Below the pieces are notes generated by a model that saw only the letters and a program-made list of their open reading frames with translations, searched no databases and had not been told where the DNA came from. The position numbers were made by a program, and so were the translations under genes. Shown piece after piece: positions 24,010 to 34,473 of a stretch of DNA of 64,000 bases. This DNA is from Palaemon carinicauda (taxonomy: Eukaryota > Arthropoda > Malacostraca > Decapoda > Palaemonidae), in assembly GCF_036898095.1 (NCBI RefSeq), contig NC_090751.1, positions 48,491,553-48,555,552 on the forward strand, in the 5' to 3' direction. The number at the start of each line of letters is the position of its first letter. The stretch's first letter is position 1.

Positions 24010-24660
24010 CAGCCGGCCTGCCGGCGTAAGATCACCCTCTCCCCCTTTTTGAGTGTCCTCTGATCCTCCCTTGGATTACCATAGGCATCCAGCCGTCTGC
24101 CGGACCCCTGCTGCTGGGTGATAGGCATATCCCCTCCTATCATGAGAGCAATCCTTCCGGAGGGAAGCTGGTCAGGTATCGGACATTACTCTTCCCCACT
24201 CCCTCCTTATCTTTCTCTCTTCTATCATGGAGCCGGTCCACTGCCGCCTCCGCCTGCCAGCACCGGCACTCCATGTGATCTTCCTACTTCATAGGATGTT
24301 CCTATCTGAGGATTACCTAAGGTGACAGCCTGCCAGCTGCCGGAGGCCGCTGCCCCTTGCCGCCGCTGCCGCCGTCATCTCAGACAACCCTCCATCTTAT
24401 GTACCCAGCTAGGTTCACCAACGCCGACAGCCTGCCGGCTGCCGGAGACCACCACCCTGCCGGCGGTCGCCCTTATAGGTGTCTCCTACCTCTCTGCTGC
24501 TCAGTGTGTAGCCATAGATGGATTCACCCTGCCGGACCGGCCTCCGGCTTGCCACTGGCTTGCCGGCGACGCTCCTGCGGCTTCCATGGCATGGACAAGC
24601 ACCCCTCCCCCCGGCTGCCGGCCCCGTGCCGGCAGTCGACTTAATACAACCGTATAGCCG
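24010..24660 (+). promoter_or_regulatory. GC-rich leader block with clustered CCGG motifs (element A)
   Basis: At least 15 CCGG sites in about 650 bp, many within TGCCGG or CTGCCGG, against an AT-rich background. Copies B (36,001-36,740) and C (44,430-45,190) have the same block. Open frames here are biased by composition and not similar to any protein, so I read it as non-coding leader, perhaps structured RNA or a protein-binding cluster. Confidence 0.5.
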
Positions 24661-24986
24661 GACTGCTCTTTCTTAGGTATTTCATACCTTAAAGACAGTG
24701 GCTGGGGTGTACGGTTGTACAGTACAATATTTCTCATACTCTGTGCTTCTCAGTGCAGTCTCTTGCCTGGACCTACCCAAATATAAGGGGGTTTTATCCT
24801 ATTTTCCCCCTTCTTTTCTCTAGGTTCTGAACGATTTCAGACCCTCTCCACTCTGTAGACAATTCCTTTATAAGGAAGCCTAAGTTTGGCTCCCCCATAG
24901 GGATACCATTCCCTCCCCTAGAACCTCAGGTCCTAAGGAATTGTCGGCAGAAAAGGTCACGGTAACTGGCTGGACGGGACTCACTA

Positions 24987-25115
24987 GTATGTGTCTTCCT
25001 ACTTCCCTTCTAGCTCACCTAAAAACCAATTCTACAGATTAGTGAATCTTAATTTTAAGAGTAATGTAAGCCATAACTCTGTCTTCCATGTACTCAAGAT
25101 CTCTTTCTTTTACAG
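24987..25115 (+). other. Intron-like segment before gag (GTATGT ... TTTCTTTTACAG)
   Basis: A donor-like GTATGT at 24,987 and a strong acceptor (CTCTTTCTTTTACAG ending at 25,115) are conserved in copies B (acceptor end 37,225) and C (45,664). The gag frame is open from the first base after the acceptor. In A and C the proposed upstream exon has an in-frame TAA 24 bases before the donor, so it would not supply the gag start codon. The true start therefore remains unresolved. Confidence 0.45.
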
Positions 25116-26982
25116 GAGGAGAACCTGAAGTGTGAGAGCTCCTTCTGCGGAGTTCTCCGCCCGGACTTCAACGGGCATAAGGCGTGCCGGACCCACGCCC
25201 CCTGTGCAGCAAAAAAGGGCAACCTTGAATATTGGGATCCACAGTCCTGCTCAACCTGCAAAGGCCTCCTTGATGAGGCGTTCGACAACCCTCCGTCCGC
25301 GGAGGCCAGGGACAATGCTCGAGAGAAACTGTGCAAGTGGGTGCGCGGTTTCCAGAAGAACGCCACCTGGCCTTATCTCCCTAACAAGAAGATGAGGGCC
25401 TTGCTTTTCCCTAAAGCTCTGTCGGACTCTGCGATTCCCAAGGATCAGATCCCCTGCGTCCAACTTACTGTTGAACCCGACATTTCGGCTACACTCCGAA
25501 AGTGTCATCTCGACGAAGTGGAGAAGATGTCGGAAGTCTCTGACAACACTGAGAGGACCCTCATGGGTGAGGATCTGGAGGATGAAGAGGATCAGGTGGA
25601 GTTCTCTGATTCGGAGGACGAGGTCGCCCAAACACCTCCAGTAACCCCCGTTGTGGTCAAAGAGCCAGTCCCCTCTACCTCCGCCGCCTCGCTGCCCGTG
25701 CTACCAGCCACTGGAGATGCCATCCAGGTGCTGGTGGCACTGATGGACGAAAGGCTCCGAAAGAATCAAGAGGAGTTCAAACGTCATTTTATGGGGTTGA
25801 AGCAACCGAAAAAGATTTCGGTTAAGGATCTTCCCCCCTGCTCGGAGTCTAACCCCTGGAGGTACAACTGGCAAAATCTTTATCAATGATTGGCTTGGGT
25901 CCATCCTCTTGGAAGAGGTGGAGTTCTTCCCCAGTTTTGAGGCATACCCGGATTGTTACGTCCGGCCTCCAAGGAAGAGACTGAACCCAAAGAAGTGATC
26001 GTGTTTGATCACTCGAAAGCCCAAGGCATGCTGGCAGAGTATCTCAAGAGTCGTGGTTTTACCAACTCTAAAATGCCAGCATTGAGCAAGAAGCACCCGT
26101 CCTTTCTTGCTCCCCCTACTGCGACCTTTCCCTTTGTTGAAAAGGCCTTCCATGCGGTCATGAAGGCGGTGGAGGAAGGAAAGCCCTGCCCTACCTTGGA
26201 GAAGTGTAGGCCTCTCTCCCTCACCCCTCCCCCCCGACGACAGATTCTGGAAAGATATCCAGTTCACTTTTACGGTCGGAAAACTGGAACCTGACGAGGC
26301 TGGCCGTCAGTTCAATGAGGATCTTCCAAAGCTGAACGACCACCTTCTTCGTCGGGAGCAGGAGACCAAGGAGAGACTAGCCGCCTCTCTGTCTCACCAA
26401 ATTCAGCTGGAGGTCATGGCTGGGGACGTTAGAGTCCCAGATTTGTATATGGTTCTCGCAAAGACCCACCTAGTGACCCTGATGAAGGACTTGTACAGCT
26501 TCATCAAGGCCCGGAGAGCCTGCAGAGAATTCGTGTTTGCCAACGCGGCAGTGAAACACGAACCCCGGAAGCTAATCTCTTCCAACATCTGGGGCAAGCA
26601 TCTCTTCCCAACAGCTCTGGTGAAAGAGATCGTCGACAATGCTGCCTCTGAGAATCGGAACCTTCTCAACAAATGGAGCATGTCCCGCAAGAGGAAATCC
26701 TCTCAGGAAGAAGGCCCTCAACCTAAGAGGAAATCCTCCAAACCACGACCCCAGCAGCGTCAACCCAAACGCCAGTTTCCAGCTCCCGCTATTCCCCAAG
26801 TGGTTGCACAACCACAACAGACCTTTCAGTTGGTCCCCCAGCCGGTGGTGTCCCAATCACCGGTCTTCACCCCTGCCTATGAACGACCATCCACTACCTT
26901 TCGTCCCAGAGGTAGAGGCTCCGGCAGAGATTCCTCTCGCTGCCCCTCCAGGGGCAGAGGAGGAAGGGAAGCTAGCGGCTGA
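25116..26982 (+). pseudogene. gag-like protein of element A (broken)
   Basis: A Cys/His-rich N-terminus (CESSFC, HKACRTHAPC, then CSTCK about 45 residues in) could bind zinc. A helical region follows (AREKLCKWVRGFQ), then an acidic stretch (EDLEDEEDQVEF), a Pro/Ser linker, a conserved core (ASKEETEPKEVIVF; ISSNIWGKHLFP), and a basic Arg/Gly-rich tail (FRPRGRGSGRDSSR) typical of nucleic-acid binding. The stop is TGA at 26,980. Compared with the other copies, A has small deletions near 25,866 and 25,970 and one extra C near 26,230, each shifting the frame. I know no named family for it. It occupies the gag position, so RNA packaging is inferred. The last several hundred bases overlap the pol frame. 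Confidence 0.75.
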
Positions 26983-28851
26983 GGTGGCAAACCCTCAGGA
27001 AACCAGAAGCAATGAAGTGCTTCCGGTGGGAGGAAGACTCCGCCACTTTCAGAATCGTTGGACCTTCGATCCTTGGACACACAGCATTATCAAGAAGGGA
27101 CTAGGTTGGAGCTGGACGCAAGCACTGCCAACTTTCAACCAATTCTTCCACCCTTCAACCCCCATCTTGGAAGAATATGTCCTGGAACTCTTGAACAAGA
27201 AGGTGATCAAGAGGGTAAAGTCCACCAGGTTCCAAGGAAGACTATTTTGTGTTTTAAAGAAGGACTCAGACAAACTCGGAGTCATTCTCGACTTGTCCCC
27301 CCTCAAGTTCATTGCGAACAACAAATTCATGATGCTGACCCTTCAACAAATAAGAGCCCTACTGCCTCACAAGGCCTACACGGTTTCAATAGAACTGGCG
27401 GATGCCTACTGGCACACCCCAATGAACCACCACGCTTCCTCCTACCTAGGATTCCGGCTCCAACGAGGAAGCTATACCTTCAGAGCCATGCCCTTCGGGC
27501 TCAACGTGGCTCTGAGAATCTTCACCAAGCTAGCAGACACAATCGTCCACCAGCTACGCCTTCAGGGCATCCAAGTGATGGCCTACCTCGACGACTGGCT
27601 GGTCTGGTCGACATCGCCAGAAGAATGTTTGAGAGCTTGCAGCAAAGTGACCCAGTTCCTGGAACATCTGGGTTTCAAAATAAACTCCAAGAAGTCTCGC
27701 CTCGCTCCAGCTCAGAAGTTCCAAGGGTTAGGAATCCATTGGGATCTTCAGTCACACCACCTTTCCATCCCACTGAAGAAAGGGAAAGAAATAGCAGGGT
27801 CTGTCAGAAGACTTCTCAAATCCAAACGGATCTCAAGACGACAGCAGGAGCAAGTTTTCGGCTCCCTACAGTTCAGCTCAGTGACAAACCCAGTGCTCCG
27901 AGCACAGCTAAAGGATGCCTCAGGAGTCTGGAGATGAAACGCATCCATCGCTCGAAGAGATCTCAAGAGACCCCTACCGAACAGGTTTCGCTCACTTCTA
28001 AGACCGTGGTCAGAAGCAAGGAACTTGAAAAGATCCATCCCTCTCCAACTTCTGCCTCCATTGCTCAGCATCCATACGGACACTTCTCTGGAGAGTTGGA
28101 GGGTCACTCCCATCAACGGCAAGTTCAAGGAACATGGTCTCCCCTATTCAATATGTTTCACATCAACATCTTGGAGGCCATGGCGATTTTTCTCACCCTG
28201 AAGAAATTATCCCCGCGTCCCTTGATACATATCCGTCTAACTCTGGACAGCTCGGTAGTAGTCAGATATGTCAACCATCAGGGCTCGAGATCGCCCCACA
28301 TAAATCAGGTACTATTACCCATCTTCCGCCTGGCGGACAGGAAGAAGTGGCACCTGTCTGTAGTTCACCTACAAGGATTCCGCAACGTGACAAAGGACGC
28401 TCTATCAAGGACAAGCCCCATAGAGTCGGAATGGTCTCTAGACGCAAGGTCATTCTCCTTCATCTCTCGTCAAGTCCCGGAACTACAGATCGACCTCTTC
28501 GCGACGAGTGACAACAAGCAACTTCCTCGATATGTGGACACTTACGAGGACCCCAAAGCGGAAGCAGTGGACGCCATGTCCCTGGACTGGAACAGATGGT
28601 CCAAGATTTACCTGTTCCCTCCACCCAACCTTCTGCTGAAAGTCCTCTCCAAACTGAGAACCTTCAAAGGGACAGCAGCCCTAGTGGCTCCCAAGTGGCC
28701 CCGGAGCAACTGGTTCCCCCTAGTCCTGGAGCTACAGCCCAAGCTGATCCCCCTGCCGGGCCCAGTTCTCTCCCAACAGGTGCAGAAGTCGACTATCTTC
28801 GCTTCATCAAAGAAAGTCAAGGACCTTTATCTCATGATTTTCTCTCCCTAG
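26983..28851 (+). pseudogene. Reverse transcriptase and RNase H (pol) of element A (broken)
   Basis: The pol frame is +1 to gag and is already open from 26,639, overlapping the gag end by about 340 bases. RT motifs are DLADAYWH-like (here ELADAYWHTPMN, 27,395-27,425), AMPFGLNVA, then MAYLDDWLVWS with the catalytic YLDD near 27,590. The thumb reads LGFKINSKKS and QKFQGLGIHW. A nonsense codon follows the GVW motif at 27,935. A one-base deletion near 28,100 shifts the frame within the RNase H start (HTDTSLESW). RNase H then shows NILEAMA, LTLDSSVVVRYVN and VTKDALSR, and the family's DLFATSDNKQLPRYV and AMSLDWNRW blocks. The stop is at 28,849. It copies element RNA and removes the template. Confidence 0.85.
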
Positions 28852-29815
28852 CCGCAAAGAAAAGGTTTGGGATCTCGAAGAAAATTTTTGGACTTCCTAG
28901 AGGAATACAAAACAAAGTCTACCAGAAGGCAATATGAATCATCCTGGAAAGAAGTGGGTATCCTTCGTCAAGGCAAAAAACCCTACGGAAATCTCCATAG
29001 ATTTTTGCATGTCCTTCTTTATTCACCTTCATGGACAAGGCTTAGCAGCCAATACGATTTCCACCTGCAAATCAGCCTTGACTAGACCACTTCTGTACGC
29101 CTTCCAAATAGATTTATCCAGCGAAATCTTCAATAAACTCCCGAAGGCGTGTGCTAGACTCCGTCCAGCACCTCCACCGAGACCCATCACCTGGTCCCTG
29201 GATAAGGTGCTCCATTTTGCCTCTAACTTGGACAACGAATCTTGCCCTCTGAAAGACTTGACTCAAAAAGTGATCTTCCTTTTTGCTCTCGCCTCGGGAG
29301 CCCGAGTCAGTGAAATAGTGGCATTATCAAGAGAAGAGGGCCAGGTATAGTTCGCCAACATGGGGGAACTTACCCTCTTCCCTGACCCCACGTTTCTCGC
29401 TAAAAATGAACTTCCCACCAAAAGATGGGGCCCTTGGAGAATCTGCCCCCTGAAGGAAGATGTCTCTCTATGCCCAGTGGAGAGTCTTAAGGTCTATCTT
29501 CAAAGAACTTCAGACTCTGGCGGAGGATAACTCTTTAAAGGAGAAACTTTGGGTAGTGACCTGTCACTAAAACAACTAAGAGCGAAAATCACCTACTTTA
29601 TTCGCAGAGCGGATCCTGACAGTACACCCGCAGGTCATGATCCTAGGAAAGTCGCCTCTTCCCTGAACTTTTTCCAAGGAATGGATTTTGAAAGCCTCCG
29701 ATCCTTCACAGGCTAGAGGTCACCTAGAGTATTCTTCAAACACTATGCAAAGCAGGTGCACGAAATAAAGAGATTCGTGGTGGCAGCAGGTAGCGTGATG
29801 AAACCAGCTGTTTAG
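28596..29815 (+). pseudogene. Tyrosine recombinase (YR) of element A (broken)
   Basis: Probable start at ATG 28,596, inside the RNase H end in the -1 frame (MVQDLPV). This ATG is kept in all four copies. A Pro/Ser-rich linker leads to the core-binding part (ISIDFCMSFFIHLHGQGL; SALTRPLLYAFQIDLS) and the catalytic domain: SGARVSEIVALSR (first Arg, near 29,300), GHDPRK (His-x-x-Arg, near 29,635) and VFFKHYAKQ (Tyr nucleophile, near 29,745). This copy has a frameshift near 28,885 and in-frame stops at about 29,348, 29,528 and 29,714. The enzyme joins the circular DNA copy to the target and replaces the integrase of LTR elements. Confidence 0.85.
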
Positions 29816-30147
29816 TGCTGCGTAGAACAGTGAGTTTTTTCGGGACTTTAACTCATACGGGTGCCTATGTTGACCCTAGTGCGATACAGCGATTTCAAGG
29901 GACACTTAGTGTCACTAATAGACTGTTCTTCATCAAGGTGAAGTGACATAGATTCTTACACGTGTGACACATGTTCTTGGACATGAAGTGTATAATGATT
30001 TTAAAAGACTGGCGTTCCTCAGGGAACTTGTGCTTAAAGGCAAAATATTTCCCTTTCAGATTCTACATCACCGTCTTACTGAAAATCTATGTCTATTATC
30101 CAATATTATTATTGTATATAATTTTCCATATTTCCATGCAATTTTCA

Positions 30148-30153
30148 AATAAA
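30148..30153 (+). terminator. Polyadenylation signal AATAAA of element A
   Basis: AATAAA about 330 bases after the YR stop. The same placement occurs in B (42,307), C (50,776) and D (56,255), always within an AAATAAAAT context. Confidence 0.6.
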
Positions 30154-30582
30154 ATATTTTATTTACCATATGCGTCTGATTTCGCTCATATCTTTCATAT
30201 GAAAATAAATTGCTGTTATTGTTTTATTGATCCTATTTCCAGGGTTATTATAGTTAATATACCTACTACCTAATATACACTCACCTAATGGTATAAAATT
30301 TGTTCTTACACAAATATTTATCCTTCTGATCTGTCTTCGAGACCGGCACGATCTCTTCATCCAGGTGAGTCTATCTTCATCAGGTTACTTCGTGATGTTC
30401 CTCTTGTCCAATTAGGGCTTCCCTGCCAGGGGGGCAGGAAGCCAGGTCATTGTAATGCCACTGGTAGTGACATTTAACGGAGATGTCATGGTCTCTTCGG
30501 TCACCAGACCGTAGGAATGTTAGTCGGAGTAGAAGGCACTTGAAATGGGAAAAAATCCACGATACATTAATTCTCTAGTACA

Positions 30583-30650
30583 CTTCCATCAGGACGACAT
30601 GGCTTGAGCCCTAAAACCGGATTTAGAGATGGCCATGTCGTCCTGATGGA
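30583..30650. repeat. Internal complementary region (ICR) of element A, shortened
   Basis: CTTCCATCAGGACGACATGG then CTTGAGCCC is the complement of the left end. It is followed by CCGGATTTAGAGATGGCC, the complement of the right end. Relative to D, about 29 bases are missing here (the GAGCGAAGCG to TTTTTGGGTG part). Confidence 0.8.
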
Positions 30651-31116
30651 CCCGCCCAACTGTTCCAGCTCAGCCTGCCAGGCCCCTCCTGCTATACTGT
30701 ATCGCGGAAGCCGGTTGGAAGCTGGACTAGGAATGAGGACGGACGTAACGTGACACAGTATGGCGGACGGTTTGTTTACGTTGCGAGTACAGTAACAGTA
30801 ACGAAGGAAGGGTAACTTTGCAACGGCTTCTCAGTTACCTCGCCACCTTTCCCCCTCGAAGCGTAAACCCTATGTGGGGTGCAGATAGCGATGTGGCGTA
30901 TTAATGCATACGTCCCCTGTTGATATACGATATACTAGAGGGGAACCTTTAGGGTACTCGCACCAGAAGTTAGAATTCTGTGAAGCCTTTAGTTTAATTC
31001 TCTGGGAATATTAATGGTAGTCATATATACCCAAAGGAAGCTACTGAAGGAACCTTCCATCAGGACGACATGGCCATCTCACCCAAAAATATATTTTTCG
31101 CTTCGCTCAAAATCCG
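30651..31116 (-). repeat. Right inverted terminal repeat of element A
   Basis: Reverse complement of the left repeat with an extra outer part: CATGGCCATCTCACCC, then TTTTTCGCTTCGCTCAAAA, ending TCCG at 31,116. Confidence 0.85.
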
Positions 31117-31390
31117 TTTTTTCCCTAACTAATACAAACCTGGAGTTTGTCCTGCCATCACCTGCCCTGCCTACAATAGAAAAAAGTGAGTGGATCATCG
31201 ATCCGTGAACATATATATAGGTGGCTGGGTACCCATAGTCACCCCATACCCAGTGTCTGGGTAGGACTGCCACCTTGCACCAAAAGTTTAATTGGCTACC
31301 TTCCAGCTTTGCCAAAAGAATATCCATAATAAATAACTCCAGGTTTGTATTAGTTAGGGAAAAATACAAATTATCTACAAATTTGTCATC
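31117..31390 (+). repeat. Remaining half of element F terminal region
   Basis: Begins CCCTAACTAATACAAACC, which continues the repeat broken at 22,042. A related terminal copy (AGGTTTGTATTAGTTAGGG, then AATACAAATTATC) follows at 31,342-31,380. Between them is non-coding sequence. Confidence 0.6.
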
Positions 31391-31630
31391 TTTGAAGCTT
31401 CGCACGAGGGCTACGAGCATTTGCAATAAAGTGAATGCTGAATAAGTAAGAAAATCAAGACTAAGCAAATATGGATGACACGAGGACGAGTGACGAAGCG
31501 AAGCGAGACGTGTCCAGGAGAAGATATTGCAAGAAAATATCCAACAGAGGCTCGCCAAGATGAGTAACGATGATCTAAGACCGACAAGGTAACAGGCGTT
31601 CCAAAGCAAGTCCAAATGGCGCTTATGACA

Positions 31631-31683
<53 letters not shown>

Positions 31684-32660
31684 CCCCGGAGAAAAACACC
31701 TTGAGGTTGTTTGTGATACCGAAGCTCTGCGCTGACAAGGAGCAGGATCAGGGAGAAGCACTCTCCTTCGACGGGGAACCTTTGATGCCCAAGGAAGGCC
31801 GCAGCAACAAAAGAGCATCAGACCTCTGAAACAAAGAAGGCTACCCCAGATAAGGAAGCCCAGCCATCGGGATCCCCCATGTCCCAGGCATTGCCCTAAA
31901 GTTAAAGGGTCACCACTCTTGCTCTCGACTGTCCCTCGATGAAAGCCAAAGGAGAAGAATCAGAAGGAAGAGTACCCTGGGTTGAAACTGCCGAACAGGC
32001 CTTCTTTGATTTCATTGATGACCCCAAAGGTGAAGAATCCCTCTTTGGCTGCTTCTTCCTCCTCCTGCCGTACTTCTCTCACTGGGAGGACAGCCATATT
32101 CATTACACAGTGACAATTGTAAACGTGCATGCCTTCGGCACTCAGGTCACAACCGACGAGGATCCACCTCTGGAGCTCCCATAAATGGGCCGCAGGTCTT
32201 GGGCAGCACTCTCAAAAAATCAGTCACTCAAAGCAAACATGCTGGAAAGAGAAATGAAAATAGTTAGTAAATTCTGCTTAAAAGTTCAAGCCAGTGACAA
32301 CATGTGCACTCACAGGGGGCTGGAATCTAAGAATTGTCAGAGAGATGCTGGGGAGGTTGTCATCCCAATATCAACGGGCAACTACCTTTCGGTTGTTTAC
32401 ACTTAGTTATAATTGTAACTACAGTATTCCAGCTTCACTTATCTATTATCCTAAGTAAAGGATGAGGGTTTGTATCCATGTAGGAACAGAGTGAGTTATG
32501 AGGCTACTGGAATGGGGTGGGGCTAATTACACCCCCCACTCTCTCCAGCCAGATAACTGCCAGTTATCCATTTCGTCTACCAAATCCAGCCCGCGCTGAA
32601 GTACTCCCCCTAATTAAAGGACGGGGTTTTTGATGACGCATAGGAACAAACCAAAGAAAT
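31391..32660. other. Decayed repeat-derived sequence, no gene recognised
   Basis: Short stop-broken frames only. 32,450-32,500 has GTAAAGGATGAGGGTTTGTATCC and TAGGAACA, resembling the terminal repeat of the G/F family. The rest could be internal sequence of such an element, but no motif confirms it. Confidence 0.3.
31632..31681. repeat. (GA)n microsatellite
   Basis: About 25 uninterrupted GA units. Confidence 0.98.
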
Positions 32661-33055
32661 AGTATGTTTCAATTTGCAAAGCACTTTCTCAGTGTGTATA
32701 AGGGAAAGCCACATGTTCAGACTCTATTGAACCTGTCACAGTACCTCCAGTATTGAAAATCATATAGTAACCAATGACAAAGTCATCACTGAGAAATAAG
32801 ACTATAAACAATACTACTTGAGCACTAATTTGTGCCAAGCCGCCATCTTCACTACTTAGAGTGAGAATCAAATTCTTACATAAGGCTAGTGAGAAAGGAT
32901 GGTCTTATAGAAAACACAACACCTCCAAAAAAACAATGGTTATTTCTATGAACATCTTCTGATGTTCATATTGTTTTTTGCTTTTCTCAAGAGGCTTGGT
33001 TCAACAGATATTTACCTGTAAAAAAAAAATTGAATTTAATTATTTTAAAATTTCA
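32661..33055. other. Non-coding spacer left of the nested array
   Basis: AT-rich, no frame, no recognisable repeat. Confidence 0.4.
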
Positions 33056-33982
33056 TTTTTGGGCTCAGGCCATGTCGTCCTGATGGAAGGTTCCTTTAGT
33101 AGCTTCCTAAGGGTATATATGACTACAGCAGATATTCCCAGAGAATCAAACTAAAGGTTTCCAGAATTCTAACTTCTGGCGCGAGTACCCTTAAGGTTGT
33201 CCTTTAGGATATCGCATAATAACAGGGGACGTATTCTTGACACTCCACATAGCGTTTATGCTTCGAGGGGGGAATTGGTGGCAAGATATGGGAGGGAGCC
33301 GTTACAGAGTTCTCCTCCGTTACTGTTATGGGTACTCGGATGACGTCATATGCGACGCTATCTTGGCTGACGTCACCACCGCCCGCCAACTCCATTCCTT
33401 TTGTAGTAGCGTGTTTAACCAGGTGTTTTTCCCAGTTGTTTCGCTATTTACTGCAGCCATGTCTCAATCTTCAGCCTGTTCTGTCTCTGGAAAGTTCAGT
33501 ATTTAATTCTTATTCTGTACTGTATAAATTAGCTCTGGCCGTAAAGTAACGTTTTTCTATCGAAATATACTGTGTTTTGTGGCGGAGCTATTGCCTAAGA
33601 GGAGGCGTCGCCGATGCTGTCGTTCACATCGCATGCTTTATTTAGTTAGCCAGAACGACTGTCCCGGTTTCTTAACTAATAACCAGTATTAATTATTTAG
33701 TCTGTAAGGACATCGCATGGATGCACAGAGTATGCTAGAAAAATATATCTATTGTATAACTATACACCATAGTTTTCTGTCTAGGGTATGTACTATACCA
33801 CAGATGTACTGACTACTGTATTCAGCCATACAACAGACACTGCCGGCGCACTTACAAGTCTTCATTGCTAGGAATTAGTTATATTATGCCGATAGTATTC
33901 TTTAATTTTGGCGAGTGTTGGTAACCGATTTTATGTTGCTAGAGATGCTAGCCTAGGTGCCTAGGCATGCTAACCTAAGTGC
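33056..33982 (+). mobile_element. Element E, left end (outermost DIRS copy)
   Basis: Begins TTTTTGGGCTCAGGCCATG and carries a left inverted repeat plus the first part of a leader (GTTTTGTGGCGGAGCTATTG and TTTAGTTAGCCAGAACGAC, shared with the leaders of A-C). It stops at CCTAAGTGC at 33,982, where element C begins. Its variant inverted repeat, with two TGACGTCA sites, matches only the right end at 57,735-58,104, so I pair the two as one element split by the inner insertions. Confidence 0.7.
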
Positions 33983-34473
33983 TTTTTTGGGCTCAAGCCA
34001 AGTCGTCCTGATGGAAGGTTCCTTCAGTAGCCTCCTAAGGATATATTTAACTACAGTGGATATTCCCAGAGAATTAAACTAAAGGTTATCACAGAATTCT
34101 AACTTCTGGTGCGAGTACCCTAAAGGTTTCCCTCTAGGATATCGTATATCAACAGGGGCGCATGTATTAACACGCCACATAGCTATCTGCACGCCATATA
34201 GAGTTAACACTTCGATATAGAAAGGTGGCTGAGTAACTGAGGAGCCGTTCCAAAGTTATTCTCATACGTGGCGACTTTTTGGTACTCAAGACGTAAACAA
34301 ACGGGCGCCATTGTTAAATGACGTCTCACCCGTCTTATTCTTTCGTTGTAGTTCCTACCTGCAGCTGGCTTTTTCCCAAGTGACTTTTTTATCTGTGTAC
34401 ATCTTCGTCATATCTCAGCCCTCAGCCTCGCCTTCTTCTGTAAAGTTGAGTACCAGGTCCTAGTACAGTATTG
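33983..34473 (+). mobile_element. Element C, left end (split off by element B)
   Basis: Begins TTTTTTGGGCTCAAGCC and runs through a left inverted repeat to CCAGGTCCTAGTACAGTATT, where element B starts. Directly after B, at 43,378, the sequence resumes with TTAAATAAGCTCTGGCC. In B's own leader (34,960-34,978) the uninterrupted wording is GTATTGTTTAAATAAGCTC, so the two flanks rejoin correctly. Confidence 0.8.

Larger units (their letters stand above)
22043..31116 (+). mobile_element. Element A: DIRS-type retrotransposon with inverted repeats and ICR
   Basis: The only copy in the nest with both ends and no insertion. Order: left inverted repeat (22,043 to about 22,440), leader with a 377-bp tandem duplication and a CCGG-rich block, intron-like segment, gag, RT-RNase H, tyrosine recombinase, AATAAA at 30,148, internal complementary region (30,583-30,650) and right inverted repeat ending AAAATCCG at 31,116. 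There is no target-site duplication beyond shared T residues, as expected for recombinase insertion. It sits inside the terminal repeat of element F: GATAATTTGTATTTTT on the left and CCCTAACTAATACAAACC on the right rejoin into that repeat. It is more diverged from B, C and D than they are from each other, and all its genes are broken. Confidence 0.85.

Noticed and set aside
24322..24657. GC-rich frames in the leader blocks of A, B and C
   Set aside because: They are not conserved as proteins between copies and reflect the CCGG-rich composition.
27058..28030. The first half of the long plus-strand frame 27,058-28,851
   Set aside because: Only the part after about 28,100 is real pol. The earlier part is a shadow of the RT in another frame.
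31079..31818. Long minus-strand frames of up to 219 codons
   Set aside because: They run through a DIRS terminal repeat and the (GA)n tract (Ser-Leu repeats) with no protein motif.
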